This document shows positions 1 to 9,551 of a DNA stretch of 64,000 nucleotides, in pieces. The stretch lies in assembly GCA_007125125.1 (NCBI GenBank), contig SLDT01000157.1:1-64000 (forward strand), in the 5' to 3' direction. How positions within the stretch are numbered: position 1 is the first letter of the stretch; every line of letters begins with the position of its first letter. Under the pieces are notes generated by a model that searched no databases, had not been told where the DNA came from, and saw only the letters and a program-made list of their open reading frames with translations. A program made the position numbers and the translations under genes. Source of the DNA: Gemmatimonadota bacterium. Its GTDB lineage: Bacteria > Gemmatimonadota > Gemmatimonadetes > Longimicrobiales > Gaopeijiaceae.

Positions 1-2199
1 GCGCCGGAGGAGCTCCTCCCGGGGCGTGCGGTGGCGGGCGGGGGGGAGCGGGCCGGGTTCGTTCGGACGCTCGAGGCGGCCTCCCCCCGCGTGGAGGAGC
101 TCGAGGCGACGGCGCTCGCCTACCGGAAGGTGCTGAGCCTGCTCCTCGCGCAGCGGCGGCCCTCGTACCACCTCGCCGATCCGGAGGGGAGGGAGGCGCT
201 CGAGCGGCTCACGGACCGCCACCTGCGGCTCCTGGCGGCGAACGGGGTGGTGCCCGAGGAGCTGGCAGCGAGCGCGCTCGAGCAGCGGGCAGAGCTGCGG
301 ATGCTCGCGCCGGAGCGCCCCAGGGTCTCGTTCGTGGAGCGGAAGGCGGCGAATGCGGTGCGCACGCAGCTCCTCGGACTCCTGGGGGTGCCGCTCCTCT
401 ACGACCTGGACCGGATCGACCTCTCGGTGCGCACGACGATCGACCAGGACGCACAGCAGTTCGTGACGGACTACCTCGTGCAGCTCCATGACCGGGCCTT
501 CGTCGAGGAGCAGGGGCTCGTCGCGTACCGGCTCCTCGACTGGGGTGATCCGAGGCAGGTGGTCTACTCGGTCCTGATCCACGAGCGCACCGACCGGGGG
601 AATGTGGTGCGGGTGCAGGTCGACAACCTCGACGCCCCCTTCAACCTGAACGAGTCGGCGCGCCTCGAGCTCGGTTCGACCGCGAAGCTGCGGACCCTCG
701 TGAGCTACCTCGAGGTGATCGCGGAGCTCCACGAGCTCTATGCGGGGATGACGCCGGCCGAGATCCGGGCGCATCCGGTGGCGGCGCAGGACCGGCTCTC
801 GCTCTGGGTGCGGGCGCAGCTCGTCGAGACGCCGGGGCTCGAGCTCCTCCCCCTCCTGCGCCGGGCGATGCAGCGGATGTACTCGGCGAACCCGGCGGAG
901 CGCTTCGTGACGGGCGGGGGGGTGCAGAGCTTCACGAACTTCGACCGGACGTACGACCAGCAGGCGCTCACCGTCGAGGTGGCCTTCCGGCACTCGGTGA
1001 ACCTGGTTTTCGTGCGAATGATGCGCGACATCGTTCACCACTACATGTACCGGGTGCCGGGGTCGACCGCCTTCGTGCTCGAGGAGCGGGATTCGCCCCT
1101 GCGGCTCGAGTACCTGCAGCGCTTTGCCGATCGCGAGGGCACCCAGTTCATCGATCGCTTCATCCCGAAGTTCCGGGACCTGTCGCGGGCCGGGATCCTG
1201 GAGGCGCTCTTCCGCGACCGGCGCCTCTCGCCGCAACGCATCGCATGGGCCTACCGGACGGCGGTGCCGGATGCGAGCCTCGAGGAGTTCGAGCTCGTGC
1301 TGCGCACGCACCAGCCCGACGCGGCCTTCTCGGAGGAGGCGGTGGCCACCCTCTACCGGCGGGCCGACCCGGAGGGCCAGACCCTCTCGGACCTCGGCTA
1401 CCTGGCCTCGATCCATCCCCTCGAGCTCTGGGTGGCCCGGTACCTGGTCCAGGTCCCCGGGGCCCCTCGCTCGGAGCTGATCCGCGAGAGCGCCGAGGCG
1501 CGGCAGGAAGTGTACCGCTGGCTCTTCCGGACCCGCTTCACCGATGCGCAGGACCGGCGGATCCGCTCCCTCCTCGAGGTCGAGGCCTTCACCGAGATCC
1601 TCGCGGGGTGGCAGCGTCACGGGTATCCCTTCCGCAACATCGTGCCCTCGCTCGGCACCTCGATCGGGAGCTCGGGCGACCGTCCCGCGGCGCTGAACGA
1701 GCTCGTCGGGATCATCCTGAACGATGGGGTGCGCTATCCGACCTACCGGGTCGAGGAGCTCCACTTCGCCGAGGCGACGCCCTACGAGACCCGGCTCGAG
1801 CGCACCGGGATCACGGGCCAGCAGGTGCTCGCGCCCGAGGTCGCCCGGGTGCTGCGCGAGGCGATGATCGACGTGGTCGAGGAGGGAACGGGGCGGCGCA
1901 CCCGCGGGTCGGTACGGCTTCCCGACGGGAGCTACCTCCCGATCGGGGCGAAGACGGGGACGGGCGACAACCGGTTCCGGGTCTTCGCGCCCGGGGGCGG
2001 GCTCGTGGAGTCGCGCCCGGTGAACCGGACCTCGACGATCGTCTTCTTCGTCGGGGACCGTTACTACGGGGTGGTGACGGCCTACGTACCCGGCGAGGAC
2101 GCCGATGCCTACCGCTTCACCTCGGCGCTCCCGGCCCAGATCCTGCGAAATCTCGGCCCGGCGATCGAGGGCTTGATACGCGACGACGCGGACCCGTGA
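1..2199 (+). CDS. Class A penicillin-binding protein (peptidoglycan glycosyltransferase/transpeptidase), 5' end outside window
   Basis: The frame is open from base 1, so the gene starts upstream; a GTG at 31 is in frame but starts inside a conserved region and is unlikely to be the start. The visible part is the end of the glycosyltransferase region and linker followed by a penicillin-binding transpeptidase domain. The serine motif STAK (Ser codon 676-678), the SVN motif (994-1002) and KTGTG (1951) are all present. It would cross-link periplasmic peptidoglycan from the inner membrane. About 319 residues separate SVN from KTG, far more than the usual 100-170, so the transpeptidase domain carries a large helical insertion (roughly 1020-1620). 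The glycosyltransferase assignment rests on the linker only. Family call is firm. Confidence 0.87.
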   Translation, partial: APEELLPGRAVAGGGERAGFVRTLEAASPRVEELEATALAYRKVLSLLLAQRRPSYHLADPEGREALERLTDRHLRLLAANGVVPEELAASALEQRAELRMLAPERPRVSFVERKAANAVRTQLLGLLGVPLLYDLDRIDLSVRTTIDQDAQQFVTDYLVQLHDRAFVEEQGLVAYRLLDWGDPRQVVYSVLIHERTDRGNVVRVQVDNLDAPFNLNESARLELGSTAKLRTLVSYLEVIAELHELYAGMTPAEIRAHPVAAQDRLSLWVRAQLVETPGLELLPLLRRAMQRMYSANPAERFVTGGGVQSFTNFDRTYDQQALTVEVAFRHSVNLVFVRMMRDIVHHYMYRVPGSTAFVLEERDSPLRLEYLQRFADREGTQFIDRFIPKFRDLSRAGILEALFRDRRLSPQRIAWAYRTAVPDASLEEFELVLRTHQPDAAFSEEAVATLYRRADPEGQTLSDLGYLASIHPLELWVARYLVQVPGAPRSELIRESAEARQEVYRWLFRTRFTDAQDRRIRSLLEVEAFTEILAGWQRHGYPFRNIVPSLGTSIGSSGDRPAALNELVGIILNDGVRYPTYRVEELHFAEATPYETRLERTGITGQQVLAPEVARVLREAMIDVVEEGTGRRTRGSVRLPDGSYLPIGAKTGTGDNRFRVFAPGGGLVESRPVNRTSTIVFFVGDRYYGVVTAYVPGEDADAYRFTSALPAQILRNLGPAIEGLIRDDADP

Positions 2200-2208
2200 T
2201 CGGTCCGC

Positions 2209-3225
2209 TCAGCCGCCTTGGCTCTCCTCGTTCACGACGGCGCGGCGGAGGGTCTGCCGCAGCCCGAGGTCGAAGAGGTCCCCCGAGCCGAGGCGGACCG
2301 CCTCGCGGATTTCCCATCCCCCGTTGCCCTTCGGCTGCGGGTCGTAGATGAGGGTGTGGCCGCGCCCGATGACCTCGGCCACGTCGCCGCGGATCACGAG
2401 CGCGGTGCCCTCGTCGACGCCGATGCCGAGGAGGTCGGGGCGCTCGTCGAGGAGCTCCCAGAGGTCGTTCTCCCGCCCGCGGGCGAAGAGGTGCTGGTCG
2501 ACGGCCGACTGGCGGAGGAGCCCGAAGCCCACGTCGTACTCGGGCGAGTAGAGGATCTGGTTCGTCTCCGGGTCGCCCCGGATCAGGAAGGAGGCCTGGA
2601 TCGAGGCACCCGCGGAGGTCCCGCCCACGACCCCGTCGCGGTCGAGGAGGTAGAAGAGCTCGTGGTGCACGAGGGTGTTCAGGTAGGCATCGACGAGGCG
2701 CCACTGCCGCCCCCCGGGGAACCAGACCCCCGTGGCCTCTCGGAGGGGTTCGGTGAACTCGATCGAGTTGGCCACCTCGCGGTCCCGGGTGTGGAGGACC
2801 GTGAGGTGACGCGCGCCCGCCGCGCGAAGCCCGTCGAGCCCCGACCAGTCGTCGGAATAGGTGTCTTCGGCACCCGCGGTCGGGATTACGACGATCCGGG
2901 CGTCCGGTCCCCCGGCGAGGTCGACGAACCGTTCCCAGATTCGCGCGTCGAGGTCGCCGCCGCCCGCGATCATGAGCGTTCCGGAGGGGGGGCCGACCGC
3001 GGGAGCTTCACGAGCCTCGGCGGTCGCCTGCGCAGCAGCCGGGGCATGGGCTGGAGCTTCCCGGTAGGTCGCGCATCCCGAGGGGAGCGCGAGGAGGAAA
3101 GCGAGAAGGACGAGGGCCGGGAACGGCACCGCAGCCCGGCGACCGGGGCAGACTGCTTCTCCCGGCGGGGAGGCGGCCGAGTGTCCGGGCCCTCTCACGT
3201 CATGCCGTGAAGTAGGGGTTCTCAC
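2209..3225 (-). CDS. Cyanophycinase-like S51 family peptidase, lipoprotein
   Basis: This 338-residue protein has a hydrophobic N-terminus ending in a lipobox (LPSGC) near residue 50, so it is probably a lipid-anchored envelope protein. The mature part begins with the GGGDLDARIWERF type of S51 opening and contains the nucleophile-elbow motif GGTSAGAS and a later DEGTALVI segment, both typical of cyanophycinases and related serine hydrolases that cleave beta-aspartyl or Asp-linked peptides. The start could be one of several in-frame codons; the reading from 3225 overlaps the stop of nfuA (3200) by 26 bases, consistent with co-transcription behind nfuA. The real substrate is unknown, since no cyanophycin synthetase is in the window. 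Confidence 0.78.
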   Translation of the reverse strand: MRTPTSRHDVRGPGHSAASPPGEAVCPGRRAAVPFPALVLLAFLLALPSGCATYREAPAHAPAAAQATAEAREAPAVGPPSGTLMIAGGGDLDARIWERFVDLAGGPDARIVVIPTAGAEDTYSDDWSGLDGLRAAGARHLTVLHTRDREVANSIEFTEPLREATGVWFPGGRQWRLVDAYLNTLVHHELFYLLDRDGVVGGTSAGASIQASFLIRGDPETNQILYSPEYDVGFGLLRQSAVDQHLFARGRENDLWELLDERPDLLGIGVDEGTALVIRGDVAEVIGRGHTLIYDPQPKGNGGWEIREAVRLGSGDLFDLGLRQTLRRAVVNEESQGG

Positions 3226-3781
3226 CCGCGGAGTGGTCGGTCACATCGTGGATCGCGGTGACCTCCGGAACGGCCTGGCGGATCATCTTCTCGACCCCCT
3301 GGCGGAGGGTCATGCGCGACATGGCACAGCCCTGACATCCGCCGGACATCTGCATGTAGACTTCGGTCCCATCGACGTCGACGAGATCGATCCGACCCCC
3401 GTGGGCCGCGATCGAAGGGTTGACCTGCTGTTCGAGAATCTGCTGGACCCGGTCGGCAAGCGCCCCCGTCGGCGCCTTCACCCCGTTCGACGAGACCTGG
3501 GGGCGGATCTCGAAGCCCCGCTCGTTGACCCGCTCCACGAAGTCGACGACCGCACCATCGAGGCGCCCGGCACTCTTCGGGTCGAGGAAGACCCGGAATC
3601 CGCCTCCATCGACTTCGACGTCCTCGGGGTCCCGGTCCTCGTCGGTCACGAGCGTGAGCTCGAAGCTCGGAGCCACAGGGCTCCCACCGTCGACCTGGAT
3701 CCTGAGTGCCTGCAGCTCGCCCTCACTCTGACTGAGGAATGACTGCACCATCTCGCGCGCTTCATCGGTGAACGTCAGCAT
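3200..3781 (-). CDS. nfuA: NfuA-type Fe-S cluster carrier (HesB-like plus NifU C-terminal domain)
   Basis: The 193-residue product has an N-terminal HesB/IscA-like domain (about residues 1-95) that lacks the usual cysteines, then a NifU-like thioredoxin-fold domain with the C149-x-x-C152 motif (CQGC) that binds a 4Fe-4S cluster in the dimer. This order is that of NfuA, which delivers clusters to client apoproteins in the cytoplasm. The ATG at 3781 lies 298 bases from the start of the divergent glycyl-tRNA synthetase gene. The cyanophycinase-like gene follows with overlap. Length and motif match the family closely. Confidence 0.9.
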   Translation of the reverse strand: MLTFTDEAREMVQSFLSQSEGELQALRIQVDGGSPVAPSFELTLVTDEDRDPEDVEVDGGGFRVFLDPKSAGRLDGAVVDFVERVNERGFEIRPQVSSNGVKAPTGALADRVQQILEQQVNPSIAAHGGRIDLVDVDGTEVYMQMSGGCQGCAMSRMTLRQGVEKMIRQAVPEVTAIHDVTDHSAGENPYFTA

Positions 3782-4079
3782 ATGCCCTGCACTCCCTGAA
3801 GAAGATCATCCATGCCGGAGCGTCGGATCCCGGCAGTACCCCGCCCTGTACCCGGACAGTCCCGATCAGGTTCGCATCCTGCAGGTCGGCTGGCAAGGCA
3901 ACGCCGTTGCTCCCGGGCGCGGCCTCTCCTATCATTCGGGCCCCGACCGGGCCCTGCGGGCGCGGGGCCTGCGCCGAACCTCACCCGGTTCGGCCGCAGC
4001 GGCGCCCGAACGACATCCCGGCCCGGCGCCACTCAACCCGTTCTCCCTCAGACACCTCAATCGGATCCAGCACACGCCC

Positions 4080-5408
4080 ATGTCGGACCATGACCTGATG
4101 GACAAGCTCGTCTCCCTCGCGAAGCGCCGCGGCTACGTCTTCCAGTCGTCCGAGATCTATGGCGGGACCGGATCCGTCTGGGACTACGGCCCCCTCGGGA
4201 TCGAGCTCAAGCGGAATGTGAAGGAGCGCTGGTGGAGCCGGATGGTGCACCAGCGCGACGACATCGAAGGGCTCGACGCCGCGATCCTCATGCACCCGCG
4301 CGTCTGGGAGGCCTCCGGGCACGTCGAGGGCTTCACCGACCCCCTCGTCGAGTGCAAGGTCTGCAAGAAGCGCTTCCGCCAGGACCAGCTCGGCCAGCAG
4401 GAGTGCGGCCGCCGCCCCTCGAAGGCGCCCGGCGAGGACGACCAGTGCGAGCTCGGGGAGCCCCGCATGTTCAACCTCATGTTTCGTACCTTCATGGGCC
4501 CGGTCGAGGACCAGGGGCATGTGGTCTACCTCCGCCCCGAGACCGCCCAGGGGAGCTACGTGAACTTCCTCAACATCCAGAGCGCGGCGCGCCAGAAGGT
4601 GCCCTTCGGGGTGGCGCAGATCGGGAAGGCCTTCCGCAACGAGATCACCCCGGGGAACTTCATCTTCCGCACGCGCGAATTCGAGCAGGCCGAGATGCAG
4701 TTCTTCGTGAAGCCCGGCACGGACGAGGAGTGGTTCGAGTACTGGCGCGAGGAGCGCATGGCCTGGCACAAGTCGCTCGGCGTGCGGCCGGAGAACCTCC
4801 GCTACCACGAACACGGCCCCGACGAGCTGGCCCACTACGCGAAGCGCGCGCTCGACATCGAGTACCGCTTCTCCTTCGGCTGGAAGGAGCTCGAGGGGAT
4901 CCACAACCGCACCGACTTCGACCTCGGGCGTCACCAGGAGTACTCCGGCAAGCGCCTCGAATACATCGACACCGGGGCGGGAGAGCGCTTCGTGCCCTAC
5001 GTGGTCGAGACCGCGGTCGGGGTTGACCGGACCGTCCTCGTGCTCCTGGCCGATGGCTACCGGGAGGAAGACATCGAGGGCGAGCAGCGCGTGGTGCTCG
5101 GCCTGCATCCCGCGCTCGCGCCGATCAAGGCAGCGGTCTTCCCCCTCGTGAAGAAGGACGGGCTGCCCGAGATCGCGACGAAGCTCGCGACCGAGCTACG
5201 CGAGGCGTCGATCCCCTCCTTCTACGACGAGTCGGGTTCGATCGGACGCCGCTACCGTCGGCAGGACGAAGCCGGGACCCCCTGGTGCATCACGGTCGAC
5301 GGGCAGACCGCCGAGGACGGCTCGGTGACGATCCGCGACCGCGACTCCCTCGAGCAGGTGCGCGTCGACGCCGCCCGCGTCCGCGACTGGATCCGCGAGC
5401 GCCTCTGA
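4080..5408 (+). CDS. glyQS: Glycyl-tRNA synthetase (single-chain dimeric type)
   Basis: The 442-residue protein is a class II synthetase of the alpha2 type that charges tRNA-Gly. The N-terminus [19 protein letters not shown] and the following [14 protein letters not shown] segment are characteristic, motif 2 [19 protein letters not shown] is intact, and motif 3 and the anticodon-binding domain follow. A Cys-rich insert (CKVCKKRF ... CG) is the usual metal-binding loop. The open frame extends upstream to 3768, but homology begins at the ATG at 4080, which I take as the start. It is divergent from nfuA. Confidence 0.96.
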   Translation: MSDHDLMDKLVSLAKRRGYVFQSSEIYGGTGSVWDYGPLGIELKRNVKERWWSRMVHQRDDIEGLDAAILMHPRVWEASGHVEGFTDPLVECKVCKKRFRQDQLGQQECGRRPSKAPGEDDQCELGEPRMFNLMFRTFMGPVEDQGHVVYLRPETAQGSYVNFLNIQSAARQKVPFGVAQIGKAFRNEITPGNFIFRTREFEQAEMQFFVKPGTDEEWFEYWREERMAWHKSLGVRPENLRYHEHGPDELAHYAKRALDIEYRFSFGWKELEGIHNRTDFDLGRHQEYSGKRLEYIDTGAGERFVPYVVETAVGVDRTVLVLLADGYREEDIEGEQRVVLGLHPALAPIKAAVFPLVKKDGLPEIATKLATELREASIPSFYDESGSIGRRYRRQDEAGTPWCITVDGQTAEDGSVTIRDRDSLEQVRVDAARVRDWIRERL

Positions 5409-5528
5409 CGCGCCCCGCCGGGGTCCGCGACCGGAGCCACGAGCGTCGGAAGCGCACCGCCCGGGTCCGCGACGGTCGCACTTGCAGGACGGTGGGCAGG
5501 ACACATACGTTGTCGCGCGATGAACCCG

Positions 5529-5550
5529 ATGCCCCCCTGTTCGGGGGCAT
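5529..5550. terminator. Terminator-like hairpin downstream of glyQS
   Basis: An 8-bp perfect stem (ATGCCCCC at 5529-5536 with GGGGGCAT at 5543-5550) lies about 120 bases after the synthetase stop. There is no T-run, so termination would have to work without a canonical tail. It is the only structure seen in the 344-base spacer 5409-5752, which otherwise holds no convincing gene. Confidence 0.4.
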
Positions 5551-5752
5551 GACGGGACCCTTGCTCTCCACCGCTGCCCGCGAGCGTCCGATCGTGACAC
5601 CTGTTCTCGCCGGCCTGGCCGGCACTCTCATGGGGGGGGCCGCCCTGCCTGCGGACTCGATCTGCCGACAGGTCACCGGACCCCGCCCGAAGATTGGCGG
5701 AGTCCCGCCTGCCTTCTTCCCGGCTCCCTCCGGCGCCTTTCAGTCTGCGGTG

Positions 5753-6286
5753 ATGGTCGTGTTGCTGGGCTTGAGCATGGCGATCGCTCCGGGTGCGGGG
5801 TTCGCGGGGCTCGCGGCGCAGCAGGAGCAGGGCGATGTGGAGCTGCAGCTCGTGGCCTCCTTCCTGAGCACGGTGGGGCAGGACGATCGGAGCTTTTCGA
5901 CCGGGATCCTGCAGGCGAAGGGTGGCTATTTCCTGACCGACCGGGTCGAGGTGGGGGCCTTCCCGAGCGTGGTCTTCACGCGGACGCGGGTGCGTGTCGG
6001 AGGCGTCTGGCTCGAGGAGTCCGAGACGAAGATCGGGTTCGGGGTGTTCTCGACGTATTCCTTCCTGGCCGCGGATGCGGCGACGGTGCCCTATCTGGGG
6101 GGGCAGTTCTACCGGATCGACCTGACGGACGACGACGAGACGGGGTGGGCCGGGGTGAGCGCCGGATTCAAGCACTACCTGAGTCGTTCGACTGCTGTCG
6201 ACGTGGGTGGCGATGCGTTGCATGGACTGGGCGATGGCGGGGGCATGCTCATCCTCTTCAGGGTGGGCCTCAGTTTTCTCTTCTGA
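5753..6286 (+). CDS. Small outer-membrane beta-barrel protein
   Basis: I chose the ATG at 5753 because it begins a good signal peptide (MVVLLGLSMAIAPGAGFAGL, then AAQ), giving 177 residues. The open frame upstream (from 5285) lacks coding character. The mature part is made of alternating strands with Gly and Tyr/Phe turns and ends in a hydrophobic strand with terminal Phe (LSFLF), the signal used by the barrel-assembly machinery. It resembles the OmpA/OmpX-like small barrel fold in pattern only; I cannot assign a function. It is followed 34 bases later by the WD-like/CsgG-like gene, possibly one transcript. Confidence 0.7.
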   Translation: MVVLLGLSMAIAPGAGFAGLAAQQEQGDVELQLVASFLSTVGQDDRSFSTGILQAKGGYFLTDRVEVGAFPSVVFTRTRVRVGGVWLEESETKIGFGVFSTYSFLAADAATVPYLGGQFYRIDLTDDDETGWAGVSAGFKHYLSRSTAVDVGGDALHGLGDGGGMLILFRVGLSFLF

Positions 6287-6320
6287 CCCGCATGGCGGGT
6301 CCGCGTCCGGAGGTGGGACG

Positions 6321-8090
6321 ATGATGGGACAGGCGATCGATCGCAGGCTGCGACGCGGCGTGGGGCTCCCTCTGCTCGGCGCACTTCTCCTTCTCGCCGC
6401 GCTCCCGCTCCTCGGGACGCCGGGTGGGCCGGGGGGTGACGGGCTCACTCTCACCCTCTCCGAGGCCCGCCCCCTCGCCCTCGTCCCGACACTCGCCCGC
6501 ACCCGGATCCTCGCCCACCCCCGCATCATCACCGTCACCCTCCCCCGCACCCGGACCCTCCCCCTCCTTCGCACCCTCGCCCTCCCCCTGACCCTGATCG
6601 CGGGGGCCGGGGAACTCGCGGCGCAGGAGGTGGAGGTCCAGCCCGAGGGCACCTTCCGCCTGGAGGGCGCGGTTGCGCGGGTTGCCTTCTCCTCGGACGG
6701 GCGTCTGGTGGCCGCGGCCGATGCGCGCGGGGGCCTCGGGATCTGGCCTTCGGCCGGGGGCGATCGGCTGGCCTCGTCCGATGGCCGGGGGGAAGAGCCC
6801 TTCCTCCTGGCCTTCCTCGCGGGCGACAGCGCGGTCGTCCGGCTCGATGGCGACGGCGCGGTGTTCGTGCGGGGCCTCGAGGAGGGGGCGGCGGCCGAGG
6901 AGGTGGGGCGCGTGGCGCGGCCGGTGCGGGCGGTGCTCGATCCGGCGCGGCGCACCCTTGCGGTGCTGGGTGCGGGCGAGCGGATCGAGTTCTTCGACCT
7001 GCCGACGCGGCAGCGGATCCGCGAGATCGACGCGCGGGGGGCGGTGGGTGACCTGCTCTACCTCGGCTTCGATCGGCAGGGGCGGCAGCTGCTCGCGGTG
7101 CGCCGCAATGGAGAGGCGACGGCCTGGAACCCGGCGACGGGGGAGGTGATTCGCCGGGTGACGCTGCAGAGCGACGAGCTCCACGGGTCGCGGACGGTGG
7201 TGCATGCGGCCGAGGCCGACCGCAATGCGAACATTCTCGTGGCGGCGATCGAGGAGGTGGCGCTTCCGCGGGGGGGGCTGCGGGGGCCGGCGCGCCCGGG
7301 CGATCTGGTACGGCGCGACATTCTCCTCGTGCTCGACTGGTACAGCGGGGCCGAGATCCGGCGGGTGCCCGCGCTCGACGGGGTGGTCGAGGTGCTCGCG
7401 GTGGGGCCGGGGAACGACCATGCGGTGATCACCCGGAACGAGCGCGTGAACCTGATGGACCTGCGTGCCGGGGAGCGCGGGCCGATGATCACGGCGCCGG
7501 GGCCGGTGCGGGCGCTTGCGATCTCGTCCGACCAGCAGCGGCTCGCGATCGGCGCGGAAGGGGGAGAAGTCGCGGTCTGGTCGATGGCGTATCGTGAGCG
7601 GACGGTGGCCGATGCGCTGGATGCGCCGCCGGAGGGGGTCGGAAGCCGGTTGCGAATCCTCGGGGAGAGCGCGCCGGCGATCCCGGCGGGGGAGGGGGTG
7701 GTGCTTGCCGTGCTCCCCTTTGACGACCGGGACAGCGAGGGGCGGCTCTCGCGGACGGTCGCGGAACTGCTGACGACGCAGCTCGCGAACGTGCCGGGGC
7801 TGCGGCTGGTGGAGCGGCTGCGGATTGACGCACTCCTCGAGGAGCAGGATCTGCAGATGCGTGGGATCACCGAGCCGGGCGGGCTCGAGCTCGGGCGGAT
7901 GCTGAACGCGGACTACGTGCTTCTAGGGAATGTGGGAGCGTCGGGAACGACGCTCACCTTTGGCGCGCGGCTCCTGCACGTGGAGAGTGGCGAGGTGGTG
8001 AGCGGCCGGCAGGTGCTCTGCGAGGACTGCCATGCGCGAGACCTCTTCGATGCGATCCATCTCCTGGGGACGGCGATCGCCCGTCCCTGA
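6321..8090 (+). CDS. Secreted protein with WD-repeat-like propeller and C-terminal CsgG/FlgO-like domain
   Basis: Starting at the ATG at 6321 (after GGAGGTGGG), the 589-residue protein has a long, repetitive export region. The first hydrophobic segment is followed by about 50 residues of LTL/ARTR/RTL repeats before a second hydrophobic stretch and ELAAQE. Residues about 115-430 form propeller-like blades with repeated VAFSSDGRLVA-type motifs. The last 160 residues (VLAVLPFDDRD ... LGTAIA) resemble the CsgG/FlgO or TolB N-terminal-like fold found in envelope proteins that detect or build surface structures. Function is unknown. The RidA gene follows convergently, 55 bases away. Confidence 0.72.
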   Translation: MMGQAIDRRLRRGVGLPLLGALLLLAALPLLGTPGGPGGDGLTLTLSEARPLALVPTLARTRILAHPRIITVTLPRTRTLPLLRTLALPLTLIAGAGELAAQEVEVQPEGTFRLEGAVARVAFSSDGRLVAAADARGGLGIWPSAGGDRLASSDGRGEEPFLLAFLAGDSAVVRLDGDGAVFVRGLEEGAAAEEVGRVARPVRAVLDPARRTLAVLGAGERIEFFDLPTRQRIREIDARGAVGDLLYLGFDRQGRQLLAVRRNGEATAWNPATGEVIRRVTLQSDELHGSRTVVHAAEADRNANILVAAIEEVALPRGGLRGPARPGDLVRRDILLVLDWYSGAEIRRVPALDGVVEVLAVGPGNDHAVITRNERVNLMDLRAGERGPMITAPGPVRALAISSDQQRLAIGAEGGEVAVWSMAYRERTVADALDAPPEGVGSRLRILGESAPAIPAGEGVVLAVLPFDDRDSEGRLSRTVAELLTTQLANVPGLRLVERLRIDALLEEQDLQMRGITEPGGLELGRMLNADYVLLGNVGASGTTLTFGARLLHVESGEVVSGRQVLCEDCHARDLFDAIHLLGTAIARP

Positions 8091-8145
8091 TGGGCGGGTG
8101 CTGGGGGAGGCGGGGGCGAGTGGGCGCGCCCCTCGATGGAGCGGC

Positions 8146-8673
8146 TCAGCGGGTGCGGACGGCCGTGAACATGATCTCGATGCGGCCATCCCGGGGGATC
8201 CGTGCTACCTCGACGGTCGCGCGCGCCGGAGGGGCCTCGCCGAAGTACTCGGCGTAGATCGCGTTCATCGCCGCGAATTCCTCGAGGTCGGCGAGGAAGA
8301 CCTGGCTCTGGACGACGTCGTCGAAGTCGAACCCTGCCGCGCGGAGGACGGCCCCGAGGTTCTCGAGCGCCTGCCGGGTCTCGGCCTCGATCCCGCCTTC
8401 GACGATCTCACCGGTGGCGGGGTCCATCCCGAGCTGACCTGCGAGATAGAGCGTTTCCCCGACGAGGATCGCCTGGCTGTAGGGGCCGATCGCTTCGGGG
8501 GCGTCAGGGGTGGCGATGACCAGCCGCTCGGTCGCGGCCACCGGGGGCGCCGGGGTGCCGGGAGGCAACGGCTGAAGCTGTCCCGATGCGGTCTCTTCGA
8601 CGTCGGGCGCGCACGCAGCGAGGAGTAGGTTGGCGGCGAGGATCGCGATGGTGCGGGATGTGCGAGTGGGCAT
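8146..8673 (-). CDS. RidA/YjgF family protein with lipoprotein signal
   Basis: The 175-residue protein has a lipobox (LLAAC) about 20 residues in, a short Pro-rich linker, and then a full RidA domain (IGPYSQAILVGETLYLAGQ near its start, ending in IMFTAVRTR). Cytosolic RidA proteins deaminate reactive imine intermediates; the Arg needed for that chemistry usually lies in the PRDGRIEIMFTAV-type ending, and a related sequence is present. An exported, lipid-anchored RidA is less common, so its substrate in the periplasm is unclear. A strong palindrome lies 42-63 bases upstream of the start. Confidence 0.85.
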   Translation of the reverse strand: MPTRTSRTIAILAANLLLAACAPDVEETASGQLQPLPPGTPAPPVAATERLVIATPDAPEAIGPYSQAILVGETLYLAGQLGMDPATGEIVEGGIEAETRQALENLGAVLRAAGFDFDDVVQSQVFLADLEEFAAMNAIYAEYFGEAPPARATVEVARIPRDGRIEIMFTAVRTR

Positions 8674-8714
8674 TGGACGTTCCGGTGGGCCTTGGGAGGA
8701 TAGCGAGCAAAAAA

Positions 8715-8738
8715 GGTCATAATGGTCATTATGACCAT
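8715..8738. promoter_or_regulatory. AT-rich palindrome upstream of the RidA gene, probable operator
   Basis: GGTCATAATG (8715-8724) and CATTATGACC (8727-8736) are perfect inverted repeats with a 2-base spacer. A second, shifted palindrome ATGGTCAT-T-ATGACCAT (8722-8738) overlaps it. The site lies just upstream of the minus-strand RidA gene (start 8673) and stands out by composition. The symmetric GGTC...GACC form would suit a dimeric repressor, for example of the GntR type, but no regulator gene is next to it. Confidence 0.6.
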
Positions 8739-9070
8739 AAAGTCGAGTGGCCGCGGCGGGCCGCTGCTTCCTTTGCAGGTTGCTGACGGTCGGGGCCGGT
8801 GCGCTGGGGACCCCGGTTCGGCGGAGGGCGCACGGCGGACCCGGGTCAGGCGGCTCTTTCCCCGATACTATCTCCCGATCCCTCGCCCCGGCTACCCCCG
8901 GTCCGTGGATTGGCCAGGCGCTCCCCCTCCACCGCGGGCGACGCCTGCGAGCCCCCGTTCACGCGCCGGTCGTCGCCCTCGAACTGCGAGTCACTTCGAC
9001 CCGACGCTCTGGCCCGTCGCCCTCCAGCCACCTGGTGCCCTCCCTGCCCCTGCGAGCCGGCCGCCGCACT

Positions 9071-9194
9071 CCATCGATCGGAGAGTTGGCCATCGGTCGT
9101 CGAGTCGCCTGCCGCGCTCCATCGGTCGTCGAGCCGGCCGCCGGACCCCATCGGTCGTGGAGTCGCCCATCGGTCATCGAGTTGGCCATCGCGC
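9071..9194. repeat. Short tandem repeats (CCATCGGTCGTCGAGTCG type) beside palindromic element A
   Basis: Six copies of a CCATCG-initiated unit start at 9071, 9090, 9119, 9148, 9167 and 9186, so the spacing is 19, 29, 29, 19 and 19 bases. The last copy abuts the left arm of the 180-bp element at 9191. The repeat sequence is not shared with the other loci, but its position is. Confidence 0.75.
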
Positions 9195-9374
9195 GAGAAA
9201 ACTCCCCAACGACCCGGCTCCGACGAGGGGGCAGGGAAGAAGTCGTGCGCTGGCGAGCAAGAACTCCCCTATCACGAGGTGGGCAGCGCCGGTCCGGGGT
9301 AGAACTCCCCCCTCCGAGGGTGACTTCGCCCCGCGCTCTCGAACCTTGGCGTGACTTTGGGGAGTTCTCTTCGC
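9191..9374. repeat. 62-bp-phased palindromic element, copy A
   Basis: The left arm GCGCGAGAAAACTCCCC (ends 9207) is complementary to the right arm GGGGAGTTCTCTTCGC (starts 9359). Between them, hairpin-bounded blocks 9234-9269 (36 bp, GGGAAG...CTCCCC) and 9296-9332 (37 bp, GGGGTAG...CGCCCC) are separated by linkers of exactly 26 bases each (9208-9233, 9270-9295, 9333-9358). This is the clearest example of the phasing. It lies in the 1036-base spacer 8674-9709, where I see no gene. Confidence 0.82.
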
Positions 9375-9421
9375 CAGGGGATGGACTGGGGTCAAACGAA
9401 GGCAGGAAGGGGCGGCGGCCC

Positions 9422-9445
9422 CGGGTGTCTTGTGCAGGACACCCG
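9422..9445. terminator. Perfect hairpin CGGGTGTC/GACACCCG
   Basis: An 8-bp perfect stem (CGGGTGTC, loop TTGTGCAG, GACACCCG) follows element A. It has no T-run. It may be a terminator for minus-strand transcription from the barrel gene ending at 9710, or part of a transcript running through element A. Confidence 0.4.
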
Positions 9446-9551
9446 AGGGCGGTATTCATCGCGCCGGCACCGCGAATGGGGACGGCGCTGCCGGGCGGCA
9501 CTGGTCGGGCAGGACCGGGTGACGACGCTCGACCCGGAGCTACCGGAAGCA

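Noticed and set aside
3768-4079. N-terminal extension of glycyl-tRNA synthetase by 104 codons
   Set aside because: The family starts at the ATG at 4080; the upstream frame is spacer.
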